Source of the DNA: Haladaptatus cibarius D43
Lineage (GTDB): Archaea; Halobacteriota; Halobacteria; Halobacteriales; Haladaptataceae
DNA: 64,000 nucleotides
Reading direction: 5' to 3'
Assembly (NCBI RefSeq): GCF_000710615.1
Contig: NZ_JDTH01000002.1
Coordinates: 178,082-242,081 of the forward strand
Each line of letters begins with the position of its first letter. The first letter of the stretch is position 1. The position numbers and the translations under genes were made by a program. This document shows, one piece after another, positions 43,862-54,200 of the stretch. Below the pieces are notes generated by a model. It searched no databases and was not told the origin of the DNA. It saw nothing but the letters and a program-made list of their open reading frames with translations.

Positions 43862-45004
43862 ATGAACCGGCTTGCGAAGGCTGCCGCGGTCGTCGTCGCG
43901 GTCGCTGCAATCCCTTATCTCGCATTTCTCGGCCTATACGGACTCATTCGTCCCGATGGCTCGCCCGCAAAAAAGCGGGAGGCAGAGCCGAGCGTGAGCA
44001 TCGTCCTCCCGACGTACAACGAATCGGACATCATCGAGAAAAAACTGGACGACCTCCTCGAACTGGACTACCCCATGGAGAAAGTCGAACTCGTCGTCGT
44101 CGATTCGAGCGACGACGAGACGCCCGACCTGATTCGGGAGTATCTCGGCGACTACAAACATCCCGAACTGACCCTCATCGAAGAGGAAGAGCGCCGTGGC
44201 CTCGCCCCGGCGCTCAACGACGCCTACGCCGCCGCAAAACACGAGATGGTCGTGAAAACCGACTGCGACTCGTTCGTCGCAAACGACGCGCTTCGCGTTG
44301 CCGCGGCGAATCTCGCTGACCCCGGAATTGCGGCGGTTACCGGACAGAACGCAGAGGTTCTCGGTGGAAGCGAAGTCGAAGAAGGCTATCGCGGCGTGCA
44401 GGCACACGTCCAAACGCTCGAATCACATCTCGATTCGACGCTCATCTTCCACGGGCCGTTCTCCGCGTTCGAAAACGACGCTATCGTTCCCCTCGACCCG
44501 AACTCGCTCGCGGACGACACCGAACTCGCGCTGAAGATTCGCCGAAACGGAAAGCGCGTCGTCTTCGACCCGGACATCCGATACAGCGAGGCCTCACACT
44601 CCGATTTCAAAAAGCGACGATTGCAGAAAGACCGGCGCGGAATGGGTCTAATTCGGCTGCTGTTCCAGCACCGTGACGCTCTCGGCAAGCACGGCAACTA
44701 CGGCGGATTCGTGCTTCCGTTCAACTGGTGGTTCATGATAGTTTCACCGTGGTTGGTCGCGTTGGGGATTGGCTTGCTGACTGGTGCCGTGCTGGTTGCG
44801 GCAGGCCCGTTCGGGTTAGTCGTCCCCAGCGCGCTCGCGGTTTTCGTTCGACTGGGTGGAAACGATCAACTCGGCCCACTGCAACCACTGTACGCGATTT
44901 TCGACGCGCAGGTGTCGCTGTTCCGCGCGAGTTTGGAACTGTTGCGTGGAGAGGGTGATGGAACGTGGGAAATTGATGAGGAACTGCGGGAGGCGTTCGA
45001 ATGA
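43862..45004 (+). CDS. Membrane glycosyltransferase family 2
   Basis: 380 residues. One N-terminal membrane segment (about 6-30), a GT2 domain (about 43-265: SIVLPTYNESDIIEKKLDDL, DSSDDETPDLI, KTDCDSFV, LADDTELALKIRR) and a C-terminal pair of membrane helices (about 285-345). DCDSF is the likely metal/sugar-nucleotide motif. It adds a sugar to the lipid-linked glycan. First gene of the plus-strand agl operon; overlaps the next by 4 bp. Confidence 0.85.
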   Translation: MNRLAKAAAVVVAVAAIPYLAFLGLYGLIRPDGSPAKKREAEPSVSIVLPTYNESDIIEKKLDDLLELDYPMEKVELVVVDSSDDETPDLIREYLGDYKHPELTLIEEEERRGLAPALNDAYAAAKHEMVVKTDCDSFVANDALRVAAANLADPGIAAVTGQNAEVLGGSEVEEGYRGVQAHVQTLESHLDSTLIFHGPFSAFENDAIVPLDPNSLADDTELALKIRRNGKRVVFDPDIRYSEASHSDFKKRRLQKDRRGMGLIRLLFQHRDALGKHGNYGGFVLPFNWWFMIVSPWLVALGIGLLTGAVLVAAGPFGLVVPSALAVFVRLGGNDQLGPLQPLYAIFDAQVSLFRASLELLRGEGDGTWEIDEELREAFE

Positions 45005-46155
45005 GCGACATTGATTCGACTTCGCAGGATTCCAAGTCCGATGCTTCGCCTTCTGTCGCTATTCTTCATGACCGTTTTCCGCAAATCGGTGGCGGTGAGA
45101 AGTTCGCCATTGAGGCGGCTCGAACACTGAATGCTCCAATCTATACGATGTATGTGTACCCAGGCACGGAGATTCCGGACGACGTGCGTGTCATTCCTAT
45201 CAAGCAAGAAAAGTATGCACGTGGTCTGTCGAAACATCTCCTCGCATGGAAAAACGAGGGGTCGAACCCATTTGAAACGCTTTCTGTTGCGATTGACATG
45301 ACCGACGCGCATCCCGACCTCACACAGTACGACGTGGTTTTGGAGAGTGCGCCCCTGTCTAAACACTACGTTCCGACGGTTGACCAGACGATCATCCACT
45401 ATCCACACAGTCCACCGCGATGGCTGTACGACCTCTATCGTGACCGGATGGAATCATTCGACTATCCCGGCGTTCGGTTCGCGCTGAAGACCTACGCGAA
45501 GTGGTGGCGCGCGTTGGACAAGGAAGCGAACGACTTCGTCGATACGTTCGTTGCGAACAGCGAACTCATCCGTGACCGGATTCAGCGGTACTATCACCGG
45601 GACGCAAAAGTCGTCTATCCACCCGTAACTGGAGATTGGCGCAACGAAGGCGACGATGGATACTTTGTCACGTGGTCACGACTCGCGCCCGAAAAAAGAA
45701 TGCCGCTCCTTGCAGAGGCGTTTACCGAACTGGACGAGCGACTCGTCATTGCGGGTGACGGGGCGGAGAGGGAGAAACTGGAACGCATCGCACGCGGTCA
45801 CGACAATATCGAAGTCCGAGGATTCGTCGAGGACATCGAATCGCTCGTCGCTCGTTCGACCGGTGTGGTTTACGCACCAGTACAGGAAGATTTCGGACTC
45901 GTTGGTGCGGAGGCACTGATGGCCGGAAAGCCGCTCCTTGGTGTGAACGAGGGTTTCACGAAATATCAGGTCGAAGAAGGCGTCACTGGCGAACTGTTCG
46001 AATCGACGGTGGAGTCGATTCAAGAAACCGTTCAAGCGTTCGACCCGTCGAACTACGATAGCGACACGATTCAGGAACGGGCTGAACGATACAGCTACGA
46101 ATCGTTCCAGAGCGGACTGTGGAACGCCGTCTGTCAAACGGACGAGGAGGACTAA
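45001..46155 (+). CDS. Glycosyltransferase family 4
   Basis: 384 residues, GT-B fold. The N half begins SVAILHDRFPQIGGGEKFAIEAARTL; the C half has ANSELIRDRIQRYYHR, VVYPPV, WSRLAPEKR, IAGDG and the nucleotide-sugar-binding EDFGLVGAEALMAGKPLLG (about 296-314). It lacks membrane segments and acts at the cytoplasmic face. Donor sugar unknown. It is coupled by ATGA overlap to the previous gene and 1 bp from the next. Confidence 0.87.
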   Translation: MSDIDSTSQDSKSDASPSVAILHDRFPQIGGGEKFAIEAARTLNAPIYTMYVYPGTEIPDDVRVIPIKQEKYARGLSKHLLAWKNEGSNPFETLSVAIDMTDAHPDLTQYDVVLESAPLSKHYVPTVDQTIIHYPHSPPRWLYDLYRDRMESFDYPGVRFALKTYAKWWRALDKEANDFVDTFVANSELIRDRIQRYYHRDAKVVYPPVTGDWRNEGDDGYFVTWSRLAPEKRMPLLAEAFTELDERLVIAGDGAEREKLERIARGHDNIEVRGFVEDIESLVARSTGVVYAPVQEDFGLVGAEALMAGKPLLGVNEGFTKYQVEEGVTGELFESTVESIQETVQAFDPSNYDSDTIQERAERYSYESFQSGLWNAVCQTDEED

Positions 46156-46156
46156 A

Positions 46157-46840
46157 ATGGCGATAGAGCGTCCGATCACTGCGACCGACCCGCGGGTTTC
46201 GGTGGTCGTTCCGACGATTCCCGACAACAGCCACGCCGAAGTCGTCAAGTGTCTCGAATCCCAGACCTTCGATTCGTTCGAAGTACTGGTCGTGAACGAT
46301 GCAACCCTCGATATCTGTGAAGCGAGAAACGCCGGAATCGAGGCCGCGAACGCGACAGTTGTCGCCCTCACGGACGACGACTGCCGCCCGGATTTGGGGT
46401 GGCTCTCCGCCGTCGCACACGAGTTCGATACGCAACCCGACCTCGCCTGTCTAGAAGGCAGAGTAGACGGCGGCCGAACCTATAATGGAAAACGTAAGTA
46501 CGTCGGCTGTAACCTCTCTTTCGACCGAGACGCGGCGCTAGCTGTTGGAGGGTTCGACAGTGAGTACGCCGGCTGGCGCGACGACACCGAATTTGGTTGG
46601 CGGATGGAACGGGACGCCGACGGCGAGTGTCGGTACAGCGATGACGTCCGGATGACGCATCCCGAACAGCCGCGGGCGACCATCGACAAGACACTGGAGG
46701 CGCGACTAAAAGCCGCGTATCCGAACCGATACGAACGCGTTATCGTACCGGATACGACGATAGGCCGATTGAACGACTGGCTGTGGCGGAACGGTGTCTG
46801 GGACTTCGTAGACACTATTCGCTACGGGAGACACCAATGA
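46157..46840 (+). CDS. Glycosyltransferase family 2 (short)
   Basis: 227 residues, soluble. GT2 features: RVSVVVPTIPDNSHAEVVKCLE, NDATLDICEARNAGIEAA, TDDDCRP (DxD region, about 74-80), FDRDAALAVGGFDSEYAGWRDDTEFGWRM. It likely adds a sugar to the glycan lipid. The stop overlaps the start of the sulfatase-like gene (ATGA at 46837-46840). Its 3' end has a decayed copy at 48190-48309. Confidence 0.85.
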   Translation: MAIERPITATDPRVSVVVPTIPDNSHAEVVKCLESQTFDSFEVLVVNDATLDICEARNAGIEAANATVVALTDDDCRPDLGWLSAVAHEFDTQPDLACLEGRVDGGRTYNGKRKYVGCNLSFDRDAALAVGGFDSEYAGWRDDTEFGWRMERDADGECRYSDDVRMTHPEQPRATIDKTLEARLKAAYPNRYERVIVPDTTIGRLNDWLWRNGVWDFVDTIRYGRHQ

Positions 46841-48153
46841 CCAACGTCGCACTCGTCGTGCTAGACACGCTCCGGAAAGATGCGTTCGACAAGCATTTCG
46901 ACTGGCTTCCGGGACGCCGGTATGAGAACGCGTGGAGTACGAGCCACTGGACGGCACCAGCTCACGCCTCGCTGTTCACCGGCAAGTACGCGAGCGAAGT
47001 CGGCATTTACACCAACTCACAGCGATTCGACTGTGAGGAATCCTTGCTTGCCGAACAGTTCGCAGACGCGGGATACACCACGCGAGCGTTCAGCGCAAAC
47101 CCGAACATCTCGCCCGCGTTCGACGCTCACCGGGGATTCCAGCAGTTCGACGGGGAGTTCCGTCTCGAAGAGTTGGGTGAAGAGATGTTCGACTGGGAAA
47201 CGTTCATCGCAGGGTCCAAAGACATGGGATCGGAACGGTTCGCTATCGCGCTGAAACGGTGTCTTTTCGGCGATTACGAGACGATTCCGTCGTTGAAGCA
47301 CGGCGCGAAATTGAAGCTCCGCGATATGGGTTTCGGGAAGACGGACGTCTCCGACGGTGGCGAACGCGCGATTTCCCTTGTTCAAAAAACTGATTTCGGT
47401 AATCGAGAGTTCTTCTTTGCGAACCTCATGGAAGCACACGCACCCTACCATCCACCAGAACCGTTCAAAACGGTCGAGGTAGACGTGGATACTATCCCCG
47501 CAACGGTAGGGAGTCCGGACGCTGAGCCGTCTGACATCCAGCAAGCGTACGATGACAGCGCGCGGTATCTCTCGCACGTGTACGAGCAACTATTCGAAGA
47601 ACTTCGAGCGGATTTCGACGTCATCGTCACCGTCAGCGACCACGGTGAACTGCTCGGTGAACACGGCAATTGGGGGCATATGTTCGGCCTGTATCCCGAG
47701 CTCACGAACGTTCCGCTGTCGATATATACTGCAGACGGGGCGAGCGGCGAGAGCAATGTAGCCGTGAATCTCTGCGATGTTCATCGAACGTTGGTGGAAT
47801 GTATCGATGTCGAGTCGAACAGACGCGGACGGAACCTGCTCGGGGAACTCGATGGTGAGGAGTTCTTGACTGAGTTCCACGGACTACGCAAAGCAAACTA
47901 TCGCGGACTGCGAAACGAAGGATTAGAGGACGCAGATAGAGTGAACGAGAACCGAAACGGGCTTGTTTCCGGCGACTACTACGGATACGAGACGGTGGAT
48001 GGCTGGAGCGAATGCGGGCCGAAACCCTTTGCGAATCCGAAACAGCGTCTCGCCGAACTCGTCGCGGACTGCGACCATCGGCAGGTCGAAGACGAAGAGT
48101 ACGACTTGGACGATGACATCGTGTCCCGACTGGAAGACCTCGGATACGTTTAG
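46837..48153 (+). CDS. Sulfatase-like (alkaline-phosphatase superfamily) enzyme, copy 1
   Basis: 438 residues. The AP-superfamily core is clear: ALVVLDTLRKD (metal Asp, about 5-15), SHWTAPAHASLFTG (nucleophile region, about 36-49), NLMEAHAPYHPP and VSDHGELLGEHGNWGH (Asp-His pair, near 266-281). The residue at the formylglycine position is Thr, not Cys or Ser, so sulfate-ester activity is unsure; Thr is the usual nucleophile of phosphotransferase or phosphodiesterase relatives. It probably edits the glycan by removing or moving a sulfate or phosphate group. No signal peptide. Confidence 0.78.
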   Translation: MTNVALVVLDTLRKDAFDKHFDWLPGRRYENAWSTSHWTAPAHASLFTGKYASEVGIYTNSQRFDCEESLLAEQFADAGYTTRAFSANPNISPAFDAHRGFQQFDGEFRLEELGEEMFDWETFIAGSKDMGSERFAIALKRCLFGDYETIPSLKHGAKLKLRDMGFGKTDVSDGGERAISLVQKTDFGNREFFFANLMEAHAPYHPPEPFKTVEVDVDTIPATVGSPDAEPSDIQQAYDDSARYLSHVYEQLFEELRADFDVIVTVSDHGELLGEHGNWGHMFGLYPELTNVPLSIYTADGASGESNVAVNLCDVHRTLVECIDVESNRRGRNLLGELDGEEFLTEFHGLRKANYRGLRNEGLEDADRVNENRNGLVSGDYYGYETVDGWSECGPKPFANPKQRLAELVADCDHRQVEDEEYDLDDDIVSRLEDLGYV

Positions 48154-48189
48154 CGGGACTTCGCGCTTCTCCGGCCAATCGGAGTCGCA

Positions 48190-48309
48190 TCTGCCGACCG
48201 ATACGGAAACGTTATTGTACCAGATGAGACAATAGGAGGAATAAATCATAGCTGTAGCGAAACCGAGTCTGGGACTTCGTGGATGCTATTTGAAGTAAAG
48301 GATAACTAA
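48190..48309 (+). pseudogene. Decayed 3' end of a short glycosyltransferase gene
   Basis: In frame, this stretch reads RYGNVIVPDETIGGIN, close to RYERVIVPDTTIGRLN near the end of the GT2 protein at 46157-46840, then diverges and stops at TAA 48307-48309 at the start of the next gene. The DNA GGGACTTCGT and the start-overlap layout are also kept. It shows that a block of glycosyltransferase plus sulfatase-like gene was duplicated and the first member lost. Confidence 0.8.
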
Positions 48310-49604
48310 TGACGAACGTTGCACTCATTGTACTCGATACCCTTCGCAAGGATTACTTCGACAAACACTTCGATTGGCTCTCCGGTACCCGGTTCGAGAA
48401 CGCATGGAGTACAAGTCACTGGACGGCGTCGGCGCACGCTTCGATGTTCACCGGGAAGTACCCAAGCGAACTGCCCGTAAACAAGAAGAACGAGTTTTTC
48501 CCGGCGACTGAACCGTCCCTCATCGAACAGTTGGCCAAGAACGGCTATCGGACGCGAGGGTTCACGTCGAACATCTACATGTCCTCAAACTTCAACTTCG
48601 ACAAAGGGTTCGACGAACTCGAAGTGTCGTGGCGCGTCAAACAAATCCCGAACGAAGACACGTTCAATTGGGGGGCGTTCATCTCGAAACATCAGGACGA
48701 CGGGCCGTCACGGTACGTCAAAGCACTCTATCAGTGTCTCACTGACGATTCCGACACGGTTCCGTCGTTGAAGTACGGGGCCAAGATGAAACTGAACGAC
48801 CTCGGCGTCATTTCGCACGAAGACGAAGGGAGCAAACGGGCGTTGGAGTACGTCCGGAAGTCGAACTTCGACGCGGACGGGGAGTTTCTCTTCTTGAATC
48901 TCATGGAAGCGCACGCCCCCTACGACCCTCCGGAGGAGTACAAAACAGTCGAGCGACCCGAAATAAACAAACGGCGGCCGTCGCTGACCGGCGGCTACGA
49001 CGACCCGGAGTGGCCGCGCACCGCATACGATGACGCCGTCCGATACCAGTCGGACATGTACGAAAAGATATTCCGAGCGGTTCGGGAAGACTTCGACGTG
49101 GTCATCACCGTCGCGGACCACGGCGAGATGCTCGGCGAGGACGGCGCGTGGCTGCACTGGCTTGGGATTCGTCCGGAAGTGAGCCACGTCCCACTTTGCA
49201 TCTCCGGTGACGTTGACATTCCGGACCCCGAGAGCGTTGCCAGCCTCGTGGATGTTCACGCGACAGTCGCGGACATCGCAAACCTCGACGTGTCGAGTCC
49301 GCGAGGAGCCTCTTTGCTCCGGTCTACGAACCGCGACGCGAGGCTAGTCGAATATCGAGGGCTGGCACAGCGTCGGCGAGAGGTCGTCGAGAAGGTCGGT
49401 GGCGACCCGGACGAATACGACCGAGATTGCTATGGAATTGCTGAAAAAAAGTACCATTACGAGACGCTCGATGGGTTCGTCGGCGACAAGGAGTGGCAAC
49501 AAAAACTCTCGGAACTGGTCGAGTCGTTCGACTTCGAAGCGGCCTCGTCGGACGGCGTCTCGGATTCGGTGGTCGAACATTTAGAAGACCTCGGTTATGC
49601 CTAA
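48309..49604 (+). CDS. Sulfatase-like (alkaline-phosphatase superfamily) enzyme, copy 2
   Basis: 431 residues, a close paralogue of the previous enzyme. Motifs are matched: ALIVLDTLRKD, SHWTASAHASMFTG, NLMEAHAPYDPP and VADHGEMLGEDGAWLHW. The Pro of the nucleophile motif is Ser here, and a His expected after the second metal-site Asp pair (GEHG) is Asp (GEDG), so activity may differ from copy 1. It arose by tandem duplication; see 48190-48309. It overlaps a small open frame at its stop. Confidence 0.75.
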   Translation: MTNVALIVLDTLRKDYFDKHFDWLSGTRFENAWSTSHWTASAHASMFTGKYPSELPVNKKNEFFPATEPSLIEQLAKNGYRTRGFTSNIYMSSNFNFDKGFDELEVSWRVKQIPNEDTFNWGAFISKHQDDGPSRYVKALYQCLTDDSDTVPSLKYGAKMKLNDLGVISHEDEGSKRALEYVRKSNFDADGEFLFLNLMEAHAPYDPPEEYKTVERPEINKRRPSLTGGYDDPEWPRTAYDDAVRYQSDMYEKIFRAVREDFDVVITVADHGEMLGEDGAWLHWLGIRPEVSHVPLCISGDVDIPDPESVASLVDVHATVADIANLDVSSPRGASLLRSTNRDARLVEYRGLAQRRREVVEKVGGDPDEYDRDCYGIAEKKYHYETLDGFVGDKEWQQKLSELVESFDFEAASSDGVSDSVVEHLEDLGYA

Positions 49605-49757
49605 TCACTTACTTGCCAGTGCTACCATTCCGGCACTCGATTGGCCTCGGTTAGTCGAACGAGTGGTCAAGATGCTCCGGCAACCAAAGCGCGGTTCGAG
49701 CACACGATGACGGCCAAGACACTCGAACGTGCCGCCCATCGTGGAGACGACGTATGA
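49597..49757 (+). other. Chain of two short overlapping reading frames
   Basis: A frame from ATG 49597 (overlapping the previous stop) encodes 37 residues and stops at 49710; ATG 49707 then opens 16 codons that stop at 49757, overlapping the flippase ATG at 49754. Each junction is of the ATGA type used elsewhere in the operon. They could be coupling leaders or the remains of a gene; no peptide is recognised. Confidence 0.35.
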
Positions 49758-51229
49758 CCGAAGCGACTGATGTGAGCCTTGGTGGCGAGACGGGGAAGGC
49801 GGCAATTGCCAAGTTTGCAATGGCCGCGGTCGGGTTCGTCGCTAGTATCTTTTTTGCTCGGGAACTCGGTCCGGGAGCGTTCGGTGGATACTACCTGCTG
49901 TTCGGTTTGGTGAAATTCGCAGACCGGCCGCTGATGGGGTGGGCGACAGCGAGCAAAAAACGATTTGCTGATGACGAGACCAAGCGACGAGAAATCGTCG
50001 GTTTGCAATTCCTCTTCAACGCAGCCTGGATTCTCCTCGCCGCAGTCACAGCGTTGTTGTTGGCCAGCAACATTCGGTCGTATAGCGGCCTCGCTATCGG
50101 ACCGCTACTGTTCGTAATCTTGCTCGTATCCGAGTCGAACTACGAAGCGTTCGATCGCATCCTCACGGCGAGGGGGCAGGTCGGACTCGCAACGTGGGCT
50201 GATGCACTCCGGTCGTATCTGACACTTCCGTTACAGGCACTTTTCGTGTTCGCTCTCGCGGGCTACGGCGCGGACGGGATGGTCTACGGTCTTGCAGGTG
50301 CGACAGTACTGACGTTTCCCATCGTTTTCTACTTCATCAAGACGAAACCAGCGATACCGTCGCTCGATACGCTCGCTAGTGTCGCTCAGTACGCCCGGTA
50401 TAGCATCCCAACTGACCTCTTCATGAATCTGTACAGTCGTCTCGACATGATTTTGCTCGGCATACTGTTGGTACCGGCGACGGCGGCGAACTATCAGGTC
50501 GCGGCCCAGTTGACGGTTCCGGCGACGTTCGTTGCATCGCTGGCTGGAAGTGGTCTGATGCCCCGGGTGAGTCGGCTTTGGACCGAGGGGAAGGCGGTCG
50601 GTCAGGAGGTGACGAACGCGATTGCGTTTTCGAGCGTGTTCGCGGTTCCTATCCTGTTCGGTGCCTTGGCGATTCCGAACGCGCTCGTTGTGACGGTGTA
50701 CGGATCGGAGTACGCCCTCGGAGCATCACTCATCGCTAGCATAGCGGCGTACCAGTTTCTCGCGACGCAGACGACGCCGTTGATTCAAACGCTCAACGGT
50801 ATCGATAGACCGGACGTGAACATGCGCGCGTCCGGTATCGCACTCTCGGTCAACATCGTTCTCGGAGTGATTCTTACGCTCCAGTTCGGCCCGATTGGGG
50901 TCGTTATTTCCTCGCTCGTCGCGGAGAGCCTCATCTACGTGTTCACCGCGTACGTCGTGAAGCGACAGGTTCCATCAGTGGAACTGGTTCCGCGTCCACT
51001 GTGCGTACAGGTGAGTACCGGTGTGATAATGTTTCTCGTCGTCTCTGCAGTTAGTCGTGTCGTAGTCGTTCAGTCGTGGTTCGACCTCGGAATACTGCTC
51101 ACAGTCGGTGCGACAACGTACGTAGGTGTATTGCTAGTCGTGAGTCCAGCGATTCGGACTACTGTTGGCAGTGTTTTGGATGGCTCTCGACTCGAAACAT
51201 ACATCCCGAGACGCTTCTTAAATTGGTAA
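49754..51229 (+). CDS. Oligosaccharide flippase (Wzx/RfbX-like, AglR-like)
   Basis: 491 residues with about 12-14 membrane segments and the MOP-superfamily pattern: GGETGKAAIAKFAMAAVGFVASIFFARELG, GGYYLLFGLVKFADRPLMGW, PLIQTLNGIDRPDVNMRASG. It probably flips the dolichyl-linked glycan across the membrane so AglB can use it; the name AglR-like is a guess from function and position. It sits between the glycan assembly genes and aglB, 53 bp before the latter. Confidence 0.85.
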   Translation: MTEATDVSLGGETGKAAIAKFAMAAVGFVASIFFARELGPGAFGGYYLLFGLVKFADRPLMGWATASKKRFADDETKRREIVGLQFLFNAAWILLAAVTALLLASNIRSYSGLAIGPLLFVILLVSESNYEAFDRILTARGQVGLATWADALRSYLTLPLQALFVFALAGYGADGMVYGLAGATVLTFPIVFYFIKTKPAIPSLDTLASVAQYARYSIPTDLFMNLYSRLDMILLGILLVPATAANYQVAAQLTVPATFVASLAGSGLMPRVSRLWTEGKAVGQEVTNAIAFSSVFAVPILFGALAIPNALVVTVYGSEYALGASLIASIAAYQFLATQTTPLIQTLNGIDRPDVNMRASGIALSVNIVLGVILTLQFGPIGVVISSLVAESLIYVFTAYVVKRQVPSVELVPRPLCVQVSTGVIMFLVVSAVSRVVVVQSWFDLGILLTVGATTYVGVLLVVSPAIRTTVGSVLDGSRLETYIPRRFLNW

Positions 51230-51282
51230 CCACCAGAGCGCCATCATAAGGCTTATCCCCACTTTGCCAGACCTTTCACTCG

Positions 51283-54200
51283 ATGAGCCAAGGCACAGAA
51301 CAGGTCGAGGAGTCCTCCAATCTCGCTGACTCCGTCCTCGACCAGATAGAAGACTGGTACCACATCCCTGCGCTCGCGCTTTTGCTGGGATTCATGTTGT
51401 GGGTTCGCCTGCAGTCCTACGACAGGTTCACCCGTAACGGCGAGGTGTTTCTCGCCGGTAACGACGCGTGGTACCACCTCCGACAAGTACAGTACACAGT
51501 CAACAACTGGCCCGCGACGATGCCGTTCGACCCGTGGACGTACTACCCCCAAGGGACGAGCGTCGGGCAGTTCGGCACGCTTTACGACCAACTCGTCGCA
51601 ACTGCCGCGCTAATCGTCGGCCTCGGTGTCCCATCGCAGCAGACGGTTGCGCTGACGCTACTGGTCGCCCCAGCGGTGTTCGGCACGCTCGTCGCAGTTC
51701 CGACCTACTATGTCGGAAAACGACTCGGTGGTCGTCTCGGCGGCGTATTCGGCGTCCTCATCCTCGCATTGATTCCGGGTGAGTTCCTCCGCCGTGGATT
51801 GGTCGGATTCGCCGACCACAACGTCGTGGAACCGTTCTTCCAGACGCTCGCCGTGCTGGCAATGATGGTCGCCGTCTCGGTTGCCGAACGGGAACGTCCC
51901 GTCTTCGAGCTGCTGGCCGACCGTGATTTCGCGGCGGTTCGCCGCCCACTCGGCTATAGCGTCCTCGCAGGTGTTGCGACCGCGCTCTACCTCTGGACGT
52001 GGCCGCCGGGAATTCTCCTCATCGGCATCTTCGGCGTCTTCTTCATGCTGAAACTGACCGCGGATTACGTCCGCGGCATTAGTCCAGACCATCTCGCCTT
52101 CGTCGCGTCGGTCAGCATGGGCGTGACGGGTCTCCTTTTGCTCGTTCCGCTCGGGACGATTTCGTTCAGCGCGACGAAGTTCTCCATCCTCCAACCGCTC
52201 ATGGCGTTCGCCGTCTCGATTGGCGCAGGATTCATGACGTGGTTGGCGCGCGAGTGGGACGACCGAGACGTTTCGCCGATGCTGTATCCGGTCGCCATCT
52301 TCGGCATTCTCGCCATCGGAACCCTGCTCGTCTACGTCGCGCTCCCGAACCTATTCAACCTGATTCAGAATAATCTGGTTCGATTCGTCGGGTTCAACGC
52401 GGGCGCGGCACAGCGAACCATCGGTGAAGCACAACCGTTCCTGCAAGGGTCACAGTCGCTTTCGTCGGCGGTCATCCCGCAGTACGGCCTGATGTTCTTC
52501 ACCGCCATTCTCGGCGCGCTGGTGATGGTCTGGCGTGCGGTGTCGGCCGACGAACACGAGGCCGAAAAACTGCTCATCCTCGTCTGGGCGGCCTTCATCA
52601 CCGCCGCCGCGTTCACGCAGGTTCGATTCAACTACTATCTCGCGGTTCCGGTCGCGGTGCTGAACGCCTACCTCCTCGGATGGATTCTCGGGGCGGTCGG
52701 ATTCGACAGTACGACGCGCGATACGATTCGAAACGTCGAGATGTATCAGGTGTTGGCAGTTATCTTCGTTATCATGCTCGTCGTCCCCGGATTGGTCATG
52801 CCGGTGCAGGTCGGCAACGGCCAGACGGCCACCGCGGCCCAGACCGGTAACAGCACCGCGCCCGGTGCTGTTACCCAGTGGGATGGCACGTTAGAGTGGA
52901 TGCAGACGAACACGCCAGAAGAAGGCAACTACGGCGGTGCCGGAAACGAAATGGAGTATTACGGCACCTACACGGAAGGCGACGGCGATTACGACTATCC
53001 GGAGGGGAGCTACGGCGTCATGTCGTGGTGGGACTACGGTCACTGGATTACGGTCGAAGGTGAGCGAATCCCGAACGCTAACCCGTTCCAAGAAGGTGCA
53101 ACCACGGCCGCAAACTACCTGCTCGCCCAGAACGAATCCGAGGCGAACGAAGTGCTGAACGAACTCGGTGACGAAAACGAGCAGACCAAGTACGTGATGG
53201 TCGATTGGAAGATGGTCGAAACGAACGGCCAGCAAGGGAACGTGAAGTTCTTCGCGCCGACGGTGTTCAAAGACGGCGTCTCATCGGGTGACTATTATGA
53301 GTACGTCTACACGCAGCGGAGCCGAATCGCTCAACACAAACAACCGTACTACGACAGCCAGATGGTTCGACTGTACCGCTATCACGGAAGCGCGGTCGAA
53401 CCGAGACCAATCGTGCTGGACTGGGAGACGACGCAAGGACAGAACGGACAACCCGTCAAGGTTGCTCCAAGTGCCCTCTCGCAGAACGCGAACGACACGG
53501 TCGTAAAGCGATTCGACACGATGCAGAAAGCCCGCGAGTACGTCCAGAACGACCCGACGTCGCAAATCGGCGGCATCGGGCCGTACCCGAGCGAGCGCAT
53601 CTCCGCGATGGAACACTACCGCGTCGTGAAAGAAAGCCAGTCACAATCGACGCAGGTTCCGTCGCACTATCAGGTGCTTAGCCAGCGAGTGGGACTGCTT
53701 CAACAAGCGGGGATCTCCACACAGGACTACTTCCGCACGTCGCCATCGTGGGTGAAGACCTTCGAGCGAGTTGACGGTGCGACGGTGGAAGGAACCGGGC
53801 CTGCGAACACCAACATCACCGCCTCGGTTCGGATGCAGACGGACACCGGAAGCGCGTTCACCTACACGCAGAAGGCACAAACGGACGAGAACGGCGAGTT
53901 CACGATGACCCTGCCGTACTCCACGACTGGCTACGACCAGTGGGGAACTGACGAAGGCTACACGAACGTCAGCGTCCGTGCGGCCGGGCCATATGAGTTC
54001 CGAACGCCGCAAACCGCTGGTGAGGACGGTTTCGAGTTCACGAACGGCACGGCACAGGTTTCGGAAGCAAAAGTGCTCGGCGAGGACGACAGCCCCGTCA
54101 CGGTGTCGGTTGACCAACAGCAGACGATTCCGGTGGAAGGCGCGAACAATTCGACCGGCAACAACTCCGCAGGCCCGAGTAACCCCGGCAATCAGACGGG

